Assembly: GCA_902774915.1 (NCBI GenBank) | Contig: CACYKH010000013.1 | Span: forward strand, 1-64,000 | DNA from: an uncultured Lachnospiraceae bacterium | GTDB taxonomy: Bacteria > Bacillota > Clostridia > Lachnospirales > Lachnospiraceae | Direction of reading: 5' to 3' | Length of the DNA stretch: 64,000 bases | In this document: positions 25,442 to 35,279 of the stretch, in pieces | Numbering within the stretch: the first letter of the stretch is position 1 | Layout of the letters: every line of letters begins with the position of its first letter | Notes under the pieces: model-generated | Told to the model about the DNA's origin: nothing | Databases searched by the model: none | The model's input: only the letters and a program-made list of their open reading frames with translations | Position numbers and translations under genes: made by a program

Positions 25442-26405
25442 CGTTGGAGATGACAATCTTGCCATCCACAATATCTACTTTAACTCTGTTTGTATCTATT
25501 CCGGCGGCCTCTCTCATTTCGGCTGAGAGTCGAACTCTTCCGGCCTTATCAAGAATGGAGAATTCCTCGTGTGACATATCGGCGCTTGTTTCATGCTCGC
25601 CACCAGTATCCTTCATCTCATCTAAGAGGGATTCACCTGCCTCAATCTTTCTCTTGTATTCTTCTTTAAGAACTCGCTCGGAACTTACTTTACCATCAGA
25701 TATCATTACAACTCGGTCAACACGGTCCGCAAGACTGATATCATGAGTAACTATGATGATCGTTATTCCCAGCTTTTGATTTAATTCTCTGAAAAGATCC
25801 TGAAGCATGATAGATGTCTTCTTATCCACTGCTCCAGTTGGCTCATCCATCAACAGAAGCTCTGGTTCATTTACCAAAGCAGCTGCAATGGCAACTCTCT
25901 GCTGCTCTCCACCAGACATCTGAGAAGGGAACCTATGAAGCTTATCTCCCAGACCAACCGCTTCAAGCATCTTGATTGCTCTTTGCTTCTTTTCTTTTTT
26001 CGACATATCCGAAAATAAAAGAGGCATCTCAACATTTTCAATCGCGGTCAGATAATTCAGAAGATTATCCGTTGTCTTCTGCCATACAAAACCAATATGC
26101 TCATTTCTGAACTTAGCCAGCTCGGCATCACTCAGTTCATTTATATTCTCACCATCATAAGCCACATAACCAGCACTAGGTCTGTCCAGCGCACCCAAAA
26201 GATTCAGGAGAGTTGACTTACCACTTCCTGATTTTCCAATGACAGCTAAGAATTCTCCCTTCTGAACTTCAAGATCAAGTCCCTGAAGAGCCATAACCTC
26301 AATGCCTTCTGATTTAAAAATTCGCACCAGACTGTCGCATTTTATATAAGGAGGATTTTCCTGTTCCTCTTCTTTTTGATGTTCAAATATTCTTGCTTCG
26401 TTCAT
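25434..26405 (-). CDS. ABC transporter ATPase with C-terminal AbrB-like domain
   Basis: 323 residues. Residues about 22-235 are a MacB/LolD-type ATPase with Walker A GKSGSGKSTLLNLLG, a Q-loop, signature MSGGEQQRVAIA, Walker B ELLLMDEPTG and the H-loop VTHD. After a linker, the last 45 residues (FSILDKAGRVRLSAEMREAAGI, then VKVDIVDGKIVI) look like an AbrB/SpoVT swapped-hairpin fold. That fold is normally a DNA-binding dimer domain and could here act as a dimerisation module. The gene is last in the operon, 10 bp after a second ATPase. The start has AAGGAATAAAG upstream. Confidence 0.85.
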   Translation of the reverse strand: MNEARIFEHQKEEEQENPPYIKCDSLVRIFKSEGIEVMALQGLDLEVQKGEFLAVIGKSGSGKSTLLNLLGALDRPSAGYVAYDGENINELSDAELAKFRNEHIGFVWQKTTDNLLNYLTAIENVEMPLLFSDMSKKEKKQRAIKMLEAVGLGDKLHRFPSQMSGGEQQRVAIAAALVNEPELLLMDEPTGAVDKKTSIMLQDLFRELNQKLGITIIIVTHDISLADRVDRVVMISDGKVSSERVLKEEYKRKIEAGESLLDEMKDTGGEHETSADMSHEEFSILDKAGRVRLSAEMREAAGIDTNRVKVDIVDGKIVISNEK

Positions 26406-26415
26406 TCTTTATTCC

Positions 26416-27117
26416 TTACAATTGTATCAATTTGTCTGCAAGTTCTTGAAGTCTCACATCATGTGTCGTCATTATTACCGTAATGCCTTCTTCTTCAGTC
26501 AGTCTTTTGAAAAGCTCTGCTACATAAATACCGGCACTTGTATCCAGCGCTCCTGTTGGCTCATCCGCAAAAATAAGCTCCGGATTAATTGCCATAGCTC
26601 TTGCAATAGCAACTCTCTGTCTTTCACCACCAGACAACTCCTGAGGGAAGTGCTTAGCCCTGTCATCCAGACCAACACTTGAAAGAACCTCCATGATCCT
26701 TTTATCTCTGGCCTTTTCGTCTGACACACCATCTTCACCTTTATAGCCCGCCGTTCTAAGTGCAAAGTCTATATTCTCATAAGCGGTCATTACAGGAATA
26801 AGCGCAACCGACTGAAAAACAAAACCGATGCGGTGACGTCTCATCTTTTCCTTTTCTTCCGTGCTCATCTGAGAGTAAGGTGTACCATCAAAATACACCT
26901 CACCCTCAGTAGCATCGTCCAAAGTACTAAGTATATTCATAAGGGTAGTCTTACCTGATCCAGATCTTCCCATGATCATTATAAGCTTTCCTTTCGGAAA
27001 CTCATAATTCACATGATCCAGTACAGTAAGTACGCCACCATCACCAGCAGGGTAGGACTTCACAAGATCCTGTGTTACTAATATATTCTCTTGTAAACCG
27101 ACTCTCATCTCATCCAT
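26416..27117 (-). CDS. ABC transporter ATPase (MacB/LolD type)
   Basis: 233 residues, one nucleotide-binding domain. Walker A is MGRSGSGKTTLMNIL, the signature LSGGERQRVAIARAM, Walker B ELIFADEPTGALD, and the switch MTTHD. It shares one base with the end of the permease gene (TAATG), and GGAGAGGACTCATA serves as ribosome binding site. Together with the next ATPase it could form a heterodimer serving the single large permease, since two different ATPases but one permease are encoded. Confidence 0.92.
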   Translation of the reverse strand: MDEMRVGLQENILVTQDLVKSYPAGDGGVLTVLDHVNYEFPKGKLIMIMGRSGSGKTTLMNILSTLDDATEGEVYFDGTPYSQMSTEEKEKMRRHRIGFVFQSVALIPVMTAYENIDFALRTAGYKGEDGVSDEKARDKRIMEVLSSVGLDDRAKHFPQELSGGERQRVAIARAMAINPELIFADEPTGALDTSAGIYVAELFKRLTEEEGITVIMTTHDVRLQELADKLIQL

Positions 27118-30044
27118 TATGAGTCCTCTCCAAGCTTAAGCGCTTCTGTAATGTTTAATCCTCTAACAATTCTTCTTATCCAAACTACGCAGATCGCAAC
27201 AACCAGTATCAGTACCAATCCCAGTCTCAGCATATCTCCGCCATTTGCATTGACGAACACTGATACCGAATGCTTCTGTGGCAGATATACTGCTGCAAAT
27301 ATTCTTGCAAAGAATTTAGATGCAAGAAGTCCGGCAATTATTCCGGCCACGATTGCCATGATAGATAAGAATGCCTGCTCGATAATGAGCATCTTATTAA
27401 TCTCTTTCTTCGTAATACCCTGTGCTCTGTAAATACCAAATAGGAGTTCTCTATCTCTGATAGATGTTATCCAGTAGATCATATATCCAATGATACAAAG
27501 GATAAGTGCCACAAGGAAATCCGCTGTAAAGAGTCCATTTGTGATCTGAATTATAGCAGTTGATTTTTCTTCCTGTGTTTCAGTCTTCCAGGAAGTAACA
27601 CTCTTTATTGTTCTTTTAGAATCACCATACGCCTCTAATACTTTTTCTCTAATTTCTTTTTCGTCTACTCCCTTACCAAACTTATCTGTACCTGTTGTTT
27701 TACCAACACTAGCCCAAACCTCGTAAGGAAGATCACCAAAGCTTGCGAGTGCATTTCCATAATTAGCCACAATCAGATAATTATTATGCTCCTCAATCTT
27801 TCCGTTTACATCAGGAGCGTAGCTATAGTTATTGAATCCCGGCCATGCATCTACAATGGCAACAACCTTATAATTAACACTTGCATAAGGATCCTTTTCG
27901 TTACAAACCGCCGGCTTCCTCATATATACGACAAGAGGATCTCCAACCTTAACTGCATACTTCTTCGCCAGACTCGATGAAATGATAATGCCATCCGGAT
28001 CAGAAGCAAGTGCGTTCAGATAATTATACCAATGCTCTTCGCTAAGATTTTCTTTAAGCTTTGCTGTGGCACCAAACTCTTTGGTATTAATCGCCATAAA
28101 TTCTATTTCGGTTTTATCCTTACCCTTGGCGCCAGCCTGTGCTCTATCTGTTATAAGCACCTTTGTTATGCTATCGAATGTTCCATCATCCTTTAGCCGG
28201 TTATATGCTTCGTAACTTGGCTCATGATATTTAAATCTATACGGAGCTCCAGGTGCACTCTGCATAAGCTGAAGTGGCCAGTTTTCCTGAATCCTTACAT
28301 CAGCTCCACATTCATATTGAAGTCTCGCCTCTTTATTTGCATTTATAGTTCGTGCCATATTGGCATTGAAAACGCTCATGGCAACTGTCATTACAAGGAA
28401 AACAGAAATTACGCTGGATGCCTTCCTTGTTCTTAGTATCTCAAGTAATCCTGCATAGGTTACTGGTCCAAACTTCTTTTCTCCCATTCTGTATATGAGT
28501 CTTACAACGTAGAAAATAAGTCTGAGCATCAGCATTCCGCAAGCAAACAGGAAAAGAGTTGAATCAATAAAGATTACCGGATCAATTCCCTCTCCATTCA
28601 GAACCCCTATAGAAAGTGTTGATATCTGTCTGTTGTAATTGAAAAGCAGATAAACCGAAACTATAAGGAGAACAACATCAAGGAAATATTTTTCCCAGGT
28701 TGGTGCAGAAGTATTGCTTCTTCTGGTGCTCTTCTTTTTCCTAAAGGCTCCGAAAACAGGAATCATCATTACAATAACAGCAAGTAATGAACCTATCACT
28801 CCTGCAATTATCATCAGTAAGTTAAACCTATAATCACGAACACTGATCTCATTATGGATAAAGTGGAAGCCCATAAAATCATCTACTCCGGCAACCAGCT
28901 TTCCGAACAAGAATCCCGCTCCAACTCCCAGAGGAACGCTGACTCCAGCCAAAATGAATGACTGAATAAGGTACATTCCAATAAGCTTTGGTTTGCTAAG
29001 ACCTCTGTTTCGAAGAGTCGTAAGCTCTCCTGCTTCCGAATCCACTATTCTTACCGCTATCATTCCGATGAAAATAAGAACTAAGATTATAAGCGGAAGA
29101 ACGATAACATAAAGCATCTGACCTACAGATCTACTGTTTTCTCTATATGATTCAATTATAGGAGTAATATTCTCAACAAGATTTTCATCTTTTTTGTCGA
29201 ACTGTTTTATTACACTTTCAACATCATATACATTGTCTGTGTTTATATATCTATAATCGAAACAAACATTTGTTTTATACATCACATCTTTTGGATGATC
29301 TTTTACGACATTACAGAAATCCTTCTTGTCAATAAATGCGACCAGACCCATTTCATCCAGAGTTCTATCCCAGAAATAATCATCTTCTTTTTCTGTGATG
29401 ATACCGCTGACATAAAGAGAAAGTATAGGTTTATCTGTAACCTCATCACCATAAACGAGTTTTGCGAAATTAATAACCTCGCCTGGAACTATATCATATG
29501 CAGTCGCTGTGGTCTTGCTCACCAGACAAGGAATAGAATAGTCTGGTATTTCTGTCACTCCTTCAGTATATTTCGAAATATCCTCATAAAGGTCTGCACC
29601 GGATATAATATTGTAATGCTCTGAAATATCAGTGCCATTACCCATTCCGTCCTCAAGATAACCTATACCTATATGCTTTCCTTTTCTGTATGAATACTCT
29701 GCCTCAACAGCCTTGTAGTATACGAAACGCTGTGTAGAAACCACAGGGATATCCAGGTACTTCTTCCAGGAATTCTCATATGCTGATATTTCCTTATCTA
29801 TTACAGCTGCTGGATCATCGCCTATATCTTCACCCTGTATATTTGACTCTCTGATAATGGTAGCTGGAAATAGCGCAGTAGACTCATACTGTTTTGTAAA
29901 GCCCCTCTGAATAAGCTTCATTCTGGATCCGTCTCTAAACATCATCATCAAAGAAAAGATCATGATGATAGAAATATTTCCTATCATAAGGCAAAGATAC
30001 AGCTTATATTTATTTAAGATTTTTGTAAGTATGTACCTTATCAT
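27117..30044 (-). CDS. FtsX/MacB-type ABC transporter permease
   Basis: 975 residues with an N-terminal helix, a large ectodomain, a three-helix FtsX domain at about 310-430, a further helical region near 450-530, a second ectodomain, and a second FtsX domain at about 850-970 (FLVALILCIIGYMIYWITS and IITEA-like coupling tail LNITEALKLGEDS). Such permeases usually move or release lipoproteins, peptides or antimicrobial compounds from the outer leaflet rather than forming a true channel. The start overlaps the stop of the adaptor gene by four bases (ATGA). Substrate unknown. Confidence 0.85.
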   Translation of the reverse strand: MIRYILTKILNKYKLYLCLMIGNISIIMIFSLMMMFRDGSRMKLIQRGFTKQYESTALFPATIIRESNIQGEDIGDDPAAVIDKEISAYENSWKKYLDIPVVSTQRFVYYKAVEAEYSYRKGKHIGIGYLEDGMGNGTDISEHYNIISGADLYEDISKYTEGVTEIPDYSIPCLVSKTTATAYDIVPGEVINFAKLVYGDEVTDKPILSLYVSGIITEKEDDYFWDRTLDEMGLVAFIDKKDFCNVVKDHPKDVMYKTNVCFDYRYINTDNVYDVESVIKQFDKKDENLVENITPIIESYRENSRSVGQMLYVIVLPLIILVLIFIGMIAVRIVDSEAGELTTLRNRGLSKPKLIGMYLIQSFILAGVSVPLGVGAGFLFGKLVAGVDDFMGFHFIHNEISVRDYRFNLLMIIAGVIGSLLAVIVMMIPVFGAFRKKKSTRRSNTSAPTWEKYFLDVVLLIVSVYLLFNYNRQISTLSIGVLNGEGIDPVIFIDSTLFLFACGMLMLRLIFYVVRLIYRMGEKKFGPVTYAGLLEILRTRKASSVISVFLVMTVAMSVFNANMARTINANKEARLQYECGADVRIQENWPLQLMQSAPGAPYRFKYHEPSYEAYNRLKDDGTFDSITKVLITDRAQAGAKGKDKTEIEFMAINTKEFGATAKLKENLSEEHWYNYLNALASDPDGIIISSSLAKKYAVKVGDPLVVYMRKPAVCNEKDPYASVNYKVVAIVDAWPGFNNYSYAPDVNGKIEEHNNYLIVANYGNALASFGDLPYEVWASVGKTTGTDKFGKGVDEKEIREKVLEAYGDSKRTIKSVTSWKTETQEEKSTAIIQITNGLFTADFLVALILCIIGYMIYWITSIRDRELLFGIYRAQGITKKEINKMLIIEQAFLSIMAIVAGIIAGLLASKFFARIFAAVYLPQKHSVSVFVNANGGDMLRLGLVLILVVAICVVWIRRIVRGLNITEALKLGEDS

Positions 30045-32320
30045 TTGAGTAACTTATCTCCTACTTCAACACCATCCATTATATATGTAGTACCAGTAGC
30101 AACTGTGGTTTCATAGATGGTTACATATTCCTTCACTATTTCTCCATTTTCAATCTTCCAGACATAATACAGATCCTTCTGCGCAAGCTGATCGTATTCT
30201 GTCCTTACACATGGACTTGGAACAACAACAACCTGTCTCATGTCTTTTCCATAGAATCTTACCTTGGCACCTTCCAGGTCATCCTTGGAAATCTCATCTT
30301 CTATACGGAAATCAAACTGGAATTCAACACCCTTAAAGAAAGGTTTTGAATAAGTTGAGTACTCCTGCTCACCCTGAGTGAACAAAACAAATCTTTCTTC
30401 ACTTCCATTTATACCGAGGCATTTACCGTCCCAGCTATGTTCCTTGTTAAAGAGCGTTATATCCTCACCAATCTTTGGCATAGCATTTGGCATGGAAGGA
30501 TCTTTTGAATCTACAATAACATGCATTCTGGTAAATCCATCTTCTTCCTTCCTGTATTGCTCCGTCATGATATATTGATATTTTTCAACTTTGGTACCGC
30601 GGGTAACACCGTTAGTATTTATATTTCCACTTACATCTGAATTTACAGAATAAACTGGTTCGCCATTTTGTCTTGCGTTGCTCAGATCAGTTAAAGACTC
30701 CTGGGCAATTGCTTTCTGAGCATTATATTCTTCCTTGGAATAATTCTCATTGTAATTCAGAATATCAAGTTCGCACTGTGTTCTTTCGGCCAAATACATG
30801 TTCTCGTGGATTGCATCTGAATCTGTTGCCATATCTTCTGCACTAAATTTTTCAGCGCCCTTTATAATCTCTTCCAGATCAGATTTATTCTTCTCATACT
30901 CTTTTCTGGTTTTCTCTCTTGATGTATCCAGGTCCTCAAGTGTGTCCTTAACCTCCGCTATATCAGCTACGCCAACATTTGTTTGAAGAGTATAAAGGCT
31001 GTCGCCTTCGCTGGCTTCTCCAACTATATGAAGCTCTTCGATCTTTCCTGAATAATCTGCCGTATATATTTTACTGTATGGATTTGCAATGCTTATGAAT
31101 TCTGTTTCGCATTTTTCCTGGTAATCAGCAAGGCCTGCTGTTGCCTCTTCATAAGTTTTAGGGATGGCTGCTGTGTTTCTATAGTAAACCAGTTCGCCTT
31201 CTTCAAGACCAGAAATTACCTCTGTGTATTTTCCATCTGTTGCCCCGAGTTTCACTAGTCTCTTTTCGTCCGCACTGCTTCCCTCAGAACCTTTAACATA
31301 AACATACTCTTCATCATTTTCTCTATATATTGAGTCAGTTCCAATAGCAAGCTTTGGTGTGTCATCACTGTTCATAAAATAGAGAACAACATCTATTCCC
31401 ATTGTCAGCTTCTTTCCAGGAACTTCAAACTGGATATATGGATTGCATTTTACTGACTTCGCATAAGATACCTCTTCATTTGTATATCTTCGCTCAGTGA
31501 TATCTACCTTTTCGCCATCAATATAGGCCCATTTACTCTCGTAATCTTCAAAATCGTAATTATCTATTGTCTTTTCATTAGACTCTATATAAAGCTCATC
31601 TGGATCATAAATGATTGCAATGTTTTCATTTGACTCCACGTGATTTGATTCACTAAGATCCTTTACAAACGAAACATATCCAGAAATTGGTGCAGTAATT
31701 GTTTTTTCATCATCCTTTTCCTGTAACTCAGAAATCTCAGTTCTCTTACTGCTGATAGAATTATCTATTACCGCAAGATTATATCTCTGATTCTCTTGCT
31801 CTGTAGCAATCTCTTTCTCTTTTTCCTGAACACCATCATTATTCTCAAGATACTCTTCTATCTTTTTTTCATAGTTCAGCTTCTCAATAGTTTTATCTGA
31901 AACATTCTTAGTATTAGTTCTTTGTCTCCCGAGAGATGCAATCTCGTTATTAAGGGTTTTAATAGTTTCTGCGCTAGCGCTTGTTACACCTGTTGCTATA
32001 ACATCGCCCTTTTTCACATAGTCTCCGATTGCAACGTTGAGTTCAGCTAATTCAATGCCCTCTCTTGCAATACATGGATACTCTCTTGGAACTACCGTTC
32101 CAAACATGAGTTCTTTCCTACCTACAATCCGCTTACTTACAGGTCGGTAAGCCGATTCAGCAACAACCGGTTCGTTTAGTTCTGGGACTTCAGCTTTAGA
32201 ACTGCCACACCCTGTCATAAAAGAAAGCATGGAAATAATCTCAGCACATATCAAAATCGCAGAGATTTTGGCGCGGATTCTTTTTTTATTCTGTTTTCTA
32301 ATCCGATACTGAAACAACAT
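30041..32320 (-). CDS. Lipoprotein adaptor with two tandem HlyD-like modules
   Basis: About 759 residues from the ATG at 32320, with GAGGAAGG upstream inside the previous gene (23-bp overlap). A lipobox MTGCGSS is preceded by a basic and hydrophobic signal. Module one has a barrel-sandwich half (LNVAIGDYVKKGDVIATG), a coiled coil at about 120-195 and the second half ITAPISGYVSFVKDL. Near residue 420 the pattern starts again: YSGKIEELHIVGEASEGDSLY, a second coiled coil, then VSGNINTNGVTRGTKVEKYQ. Membrane-fusion adaptors of MacA/HlyD type connect ABC permeases with envelope partners. Duplication within one lipoprotein is unusual. An ATDSDAIH motif lies in the second coiled coil. Confidence 0.75.
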   Translation of the reverse strand: MLFQYRIRKQNKKRIRAKISAILICAEIISMLSFMTGCGSSKAEVPELNEPVVAESAYRPVSKRIVGRKELMFGTVVPREYPCIAREGIELAELNVAIGDYVKKGDVIATGVTSASAETIKTLNNEIASLGRQRTNTKNVSDKTIEKLNYEKKIEEYLENNDGVQEKEKEIATEQENQRYNLAVIDNSISSKRTEISELQEKDDEKTITAPISGYVSFVKDLSESNHVESNENIAIIYDPDELYIESNEKTIDNYDFEDYESKWAYIDGEKVDITERRYTNEEVSYAKSVKCNPYIQFEVPGKKLTMGIDVVLYFMNSDDTPKLAIGTDSIYRENDEEYVYVKGSEGSSADEKRLVKLGATDGKYTEVISGLEEGELVYYRNTAAIPKTYEEATAGLADYQEKCETEFISIANPYSKIYTADYSGKIEELHIVGEASEGDSLYTLQTNVGVADIAEVKDTLEDLDTSREKTRKEYEKNKSDLEEIIKGAEKFSAEDMATDSDAIHENMYLAERTQCELDILNYNENYSKEEYNAQKAIAQESLTDLSNARQNGEPVYSVNSDVSGNINTNGVTRGTKVEKYQYIMTEQYRKEEDGFTRMHVIVDSKDPSMPNAMPKIGEDITLFNKEHSWDGKCLGINGSEERFVLFTQGEQEYSTYSKPFFKGVEFQFDFRIEDEISKDDLEGAKVRFYGKDMRQVVVVPSPCVRTEYDQLAQKDLYYVWKIENGEIVKEYVTIYETTVATGTTYIMDGVEVGDKLLK

Positions 32321-33425
32321 CGCCTTCCTCAAGTCCTTCCTTTATGATTATATACTGTCCTACATTGTCACCTACAGTAACCTTAGTTGCTATGAACTCT
32401 CCATCAACCTGCTTGTATGCATAGTCCTGAGTGTCCGTGAATATAACGCCCTTCTTATCTACATACAGTGCACCCTTTATTTCAGGAAGCTCCACCACTA
32501 CCGTAAGATAATTATCTTTGATTGCGGAATCTCCAACCAGCTTAAAGTATACTTTTCCATCGCTAACTGCATCTGTTCCCGTTGCAACTGCATCTGTTTC
32601 TGTTCCATACTTGGTAGGGTCTTCAATAACCTCGACCTGATATTCGCTCATGAAAGTTTTTGCTGGACAAACATCTCCAACATGGAATTCCACATCTGTA
32701 GTAACCATTTTTGCATCACTCGAAGTAGCTTCATCTCCATTACCGTAGAAATCCATTACATAATAACCCGCATCATCTGCTACAGTTATCATTGGAGCAG
32801 CCACTATTAGGAAGCCATCCTGAACGGACTGATTAATGAATTTTACAACGCCGTCTTTTTCAGCAATTATATTAATGCTGTCATAGGCATCATTAACATC
32901 CTGAATGTGCGTATTTGCAAGTTCAATATCTTTCTCTAGAGCTGCAATCTCATCCCTATAGTCAAGAGAAGAATCTATCTGCATCAGTTTTTCGTAATGT
33001 TCCTTTTCTAAGGATGCCTCTGATTTTGCATTTTCATATTGTCTTAATTCTTTGGACAAACTTTCCGACTTGAAAGAGATTAGTGTATCACCAGCTTTAA
33101 CTCTGTCGCCCACCGAGACATGAACCTTATCCAGTTTTGCTTCGTAAAGATTTTCAAGTTCGTCAGCTTTTTCTTTTTCTACTTTATAACTGGTTTCTTC
33201 ATATCCCGCCAACTCTATTATGTTTTCATAAACTGGAGAAAGATCTCCCTTTTCGACTTCCGCCGTATTTCTGTCTACGCCGGCTTGAGAAAGCTCTCGC
33301 GGCAGACAAAGGGACTCCATATCGGATTCCCCGCAGCCCGAGAGCATAGAAAGAGACAGAAGCGCCACACAAATAGCGGCACATCTGCTCTTAAGTTGTT
33401 TAGAATTAATACTTTTAATCTTCAT
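32298..33425 (-). CDS. Lipoprotein HlyD/MacA-like adaptor
   Basis: About 375 residues. A signal ending in LSMLSGCGES gives a lipobox. The barrel-sandwich halves are LDKVHVSVGDRVKAGDTLISF and INIIAEKDGVVKFINQSVQDG, separated by a coiled coil. A beta-barrel region and a C-terminal domain ending VTVGDNVGQYIIIKEGLEEGDVV follow, the usual RND/MacA adaptor ending. It carries ATSSDAKM and repeated TDAVATGTDAV segments in the extracytoplasmic part. The start overlaps the end of the upstream lipoprotein gene. ATG at 33425 or 33434 are both possible because no clear ribosome binding site decides. Confidence 0.82.
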   Translation of the reverse strand: MKIKSINSKQLKSRCAAICVALLSLSMLSGCGESDMESLCLPRELSQAGVDRNTAEVEKGDLSPVYENIIELAGYEETSYKVEKEKADELENLYEAKLDKVHVSVGDRVKAGDTLISFKSESLSKELRQYENAKSEASLEKEHYEKLMQIDSSLDYRDEIAALEKDIELANTHIQDVNDAYDSINIIAEKDGVVKFINQSVQDGFLIVAAPMITVADDAGYYVMDFYGNGDEATSSDAKMVTTDVEFHVGDVCPAKTFMSEYQVEVIEDPTKYGTETDAVATGTDAVSDGKVYFKLVGDSAIKDNYLTVVVELPEIKGALYVDKKGVIFTDTQDYAYKQVDGEFIATKVTVGDNVGQYIIIKEGLEEGDVVSVSD

Positions 33426-35055
33426 TTTCCCCATCACTTACTTCTACTGACTCTTCACCAGTTCCGTTTCCTTCGTAGTAGAATCCTATTGAATCATCCA
33501 TGGAGCAAACTGAACCGTCCATTGCGTTTATGCTAACGCTTACAACCCCGCTCACTCCATCCTCATTAACATCCACATTATCACCATTTACGTTAAATTG
33601 CCATACTGGTATTTTGGAATATTCGCTTGTGTTTCCATCTTCATAATATGCGTCATACAAAAGGGCTCCACCATTTATGGTGAGTTCTTTTGGATCACCC
33701 AGCTTTTTAAGATCAAGCTTCTCCTCTAATGCATTCTTCAGAGATTCTTGAATCTTTTCAAAATCTAGAAGCTCAACATTTTCGATTACATCCTCAGTCT
33801 CGCTCATCATAACAATATCTACGCCATAAATACCTTTATCAGTAACCTTTATCATTCCAACATTATCAGTTGATATGATTGTATTGTCGCCGCTTTTTAC
33901 CAAAGATGATGATGGGTCTTCAAGGTAAACAGCATAACCATTACGGGTTAATTTTGTATCGTTTGTACCATTTGCCGTATTTGCATAAAGTGTCTCATAA
34001 AAATCTTCATTATTTTTTTCCATCTTATCAACTATTTTATCTTCCTGAGCCGCAACCCGGCTTATACCTCTTGCTGATTGGACCTTTGTACTCTGCAGGG
34101 TTGTATAATAATCAGTATTTGAAAATGCCAGCCTTGTCATACTTCTGTCATCTATTAATGCATAGGTCCAAAGGCCTACTGACATATGAAACATTTCAGC
34201 ATCTTCAGTTATATTATTATCTATTTCTGCTATTCCAAGGTTATCTTCTAAAAAGTCCTTAGCCTTCTGCTTAACTTCATCCTTGGTTAATGTACATTCA
34301 TTTTTAATATCCTGTGTCTTCTCTAAAGTATCTCCATTTCCTTCATATACAACTGTTTTATAATCAGAACCAGGAAAAACTTCACTAATACTTATTGGAT
34401 CAAAGAATATATATTTTCTACCACTGTTATAATCAAAAGCATATATGAGTCCATAACGTATTCCATTGTACTTTCCTTCATACATGTGGATGTAATAATT
34501 CTTATCTTCATCAATCCATTTATATACATCCTCACAGCTGGAATCTATAGCCGCCATTGTATTTCTAAAGGAAGCCGCATTCGTAAAATAATTATATAGA
34601 TCGCCCTGTATTTCATGGTATATTTCTCTATATTTATAAAGAAATGTTATATAGTCTGTTTCGTTAGTGTACTTAATTTCCTCAAGCTTTTTTGCGCTGT
34701 TTCCAAAAAGATTTTTTACAATCTTATCCTCATCATCCTGTCCTTGAGTTACAGCTCTTTGTTTATATACGTTTAAATACTCTGAATCTGGAATTGGAAT
34801 AGATGTTTTTACTGATGTAGGCACTCCCTGAATTGCAAAGTCTTCGTTCCACTTAGCCCAGTCACCAAACTTTGACTGTAAAGTCTGGCCGTCGCCCTTT
34901 GCATATGATGCATCTGTTGATGAACTGGATGAATCAGTTGAACCTGAACCATAATCATCAACTACGGTATCCTTTTTTCCACAACCTGTAAGGGATAGAA
35001 CAAAGATAAAACTTAGAAATGTTGCGAGATGTTTCTTGTAATTAGATCTTCTCAT
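33415..35055 (-). CDS. Lipoprotein of unknown function, first gene of the ABC operon
   Basis: About 546 residues from the ATG at 35055 (AAAGGAAAAGTATT upstream). Signal and lipobox read FVLSLTGCGKK, followed by a Ser/Asp/Gly linker containing SSSTDASY. The rest is a mixed alpha/beta protein with an acidic C-terminal tail (EGNGTGEESVEVSDGENED). I do not recognise the family. Segment LTKDEVKQKAKDFLEDNLG recalls small helical repeats seen in extracytoplasmic sensor lipoproteins, but that is weak. Its place ahead of the adaptors and opposite a two-component system suggests a substrate-binding or signal-sensing role. Confidence 0.7.
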   Translation of the reverse strand: MRRSNYKKHLATFLSFIFVLSLTGCGKKDTVVDDYGSGSTDSSSSSTDASYAKGDGQTLQSKFGDWAKWNEDFAIQGVPTSVKTSIPIPDSEYLNVYKQRAVTQGQDDEDKIVKNLFGNSAKKLEEIKYTNETDYITFLYKYREIYHEIQGDLYNYFTNAASFRNTMAAIDSSCEDVYKWIDEDKNYYIHMYEGKYNGIRYGLIYAFDYNSGRKYIFFDPISISEVFPGSDYKTVVYEGNGDTLEKTQDIKNECTLTKDEVKQKAKDFLEDNLGIAEIDNNITEDAEMFHMSVGLWTYALIDDRSMTRLAFSNTDYYTTLQSTKVQSARGISRVAAQEDKIVDKMEKNNEDFYETLYANTANGTNDTKLTRNGYAVYLEDPSSSLVKSGDNTIISTDNVGMIKVTDKGIYGVDIVMMSETEDVIENVELLDFEKIQESLKNALEEKLDLKKLGDPKELTINGGALLYDAYYEDGNTSEYSKIPVWQFNVNGDNVDVNEDGVSGVVSVSINAMDGSVCSMDDSIGFYYEGNGTGEESVEVSDGENED

Positions 35056-35120
35056 AATACTTTTCCTTTCACTTTCCGTTTTCTCAGAAATTCTCCCCAA
35101 ACTATCCGAGTCTATAACAG

Positions 35121-35157
35121 AGTATAAATCGACTTTGTATCACAAATGTATCAAAAT
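35121..35157 (-). promoter_or_regulatory. PhoB-type tandem operator and -10 of the ABC operon
   Basis: Two adjacent 11-bp direct repeats, TGTATCACAAA (35136-35146) and TGTATCAAAAT (35147-35157), lie nine bases upstream of a minus-strand -10 TATACT (35121-35126), where no good -35 exists. This spacing is that of activator boxes for OmpR/PhoB-family regulators, and the divergent gene encodes one. Confidence 0.6.
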
Positions 35158-35216
35158 GCATCTTTTTTAAATTTTTTGTATGCATTATTTAAATAGATAC
35201 AATTCATATACATTAG

Positions 35217-35225
35217 TGGTATACT
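35217..35225 (+). promoter_or_regulatory. Extended -10 promoter of the response regulator gene
   Basis: TGG followed by TATACT (35220-35225) on the plus strand forms an extended -10 with a poor -35. Transcription would start near 35232, about 48 bases before the regulator start codon. Confidence 0.55.
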
Positions 35226-35279
35226 ATAAAACGGATGCGGAGTTCATGTTCCCGTCCAATATCGATTAGTGAGGGTAAT

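Noticed and set aside
25355-25471. Upstream extension of cca by 39 residues
   Set aside because: The extension would be translated from the terminator hairpin of the next operon and has no start signal; the CCA-enzyme fold begins at the ATG at 25354.
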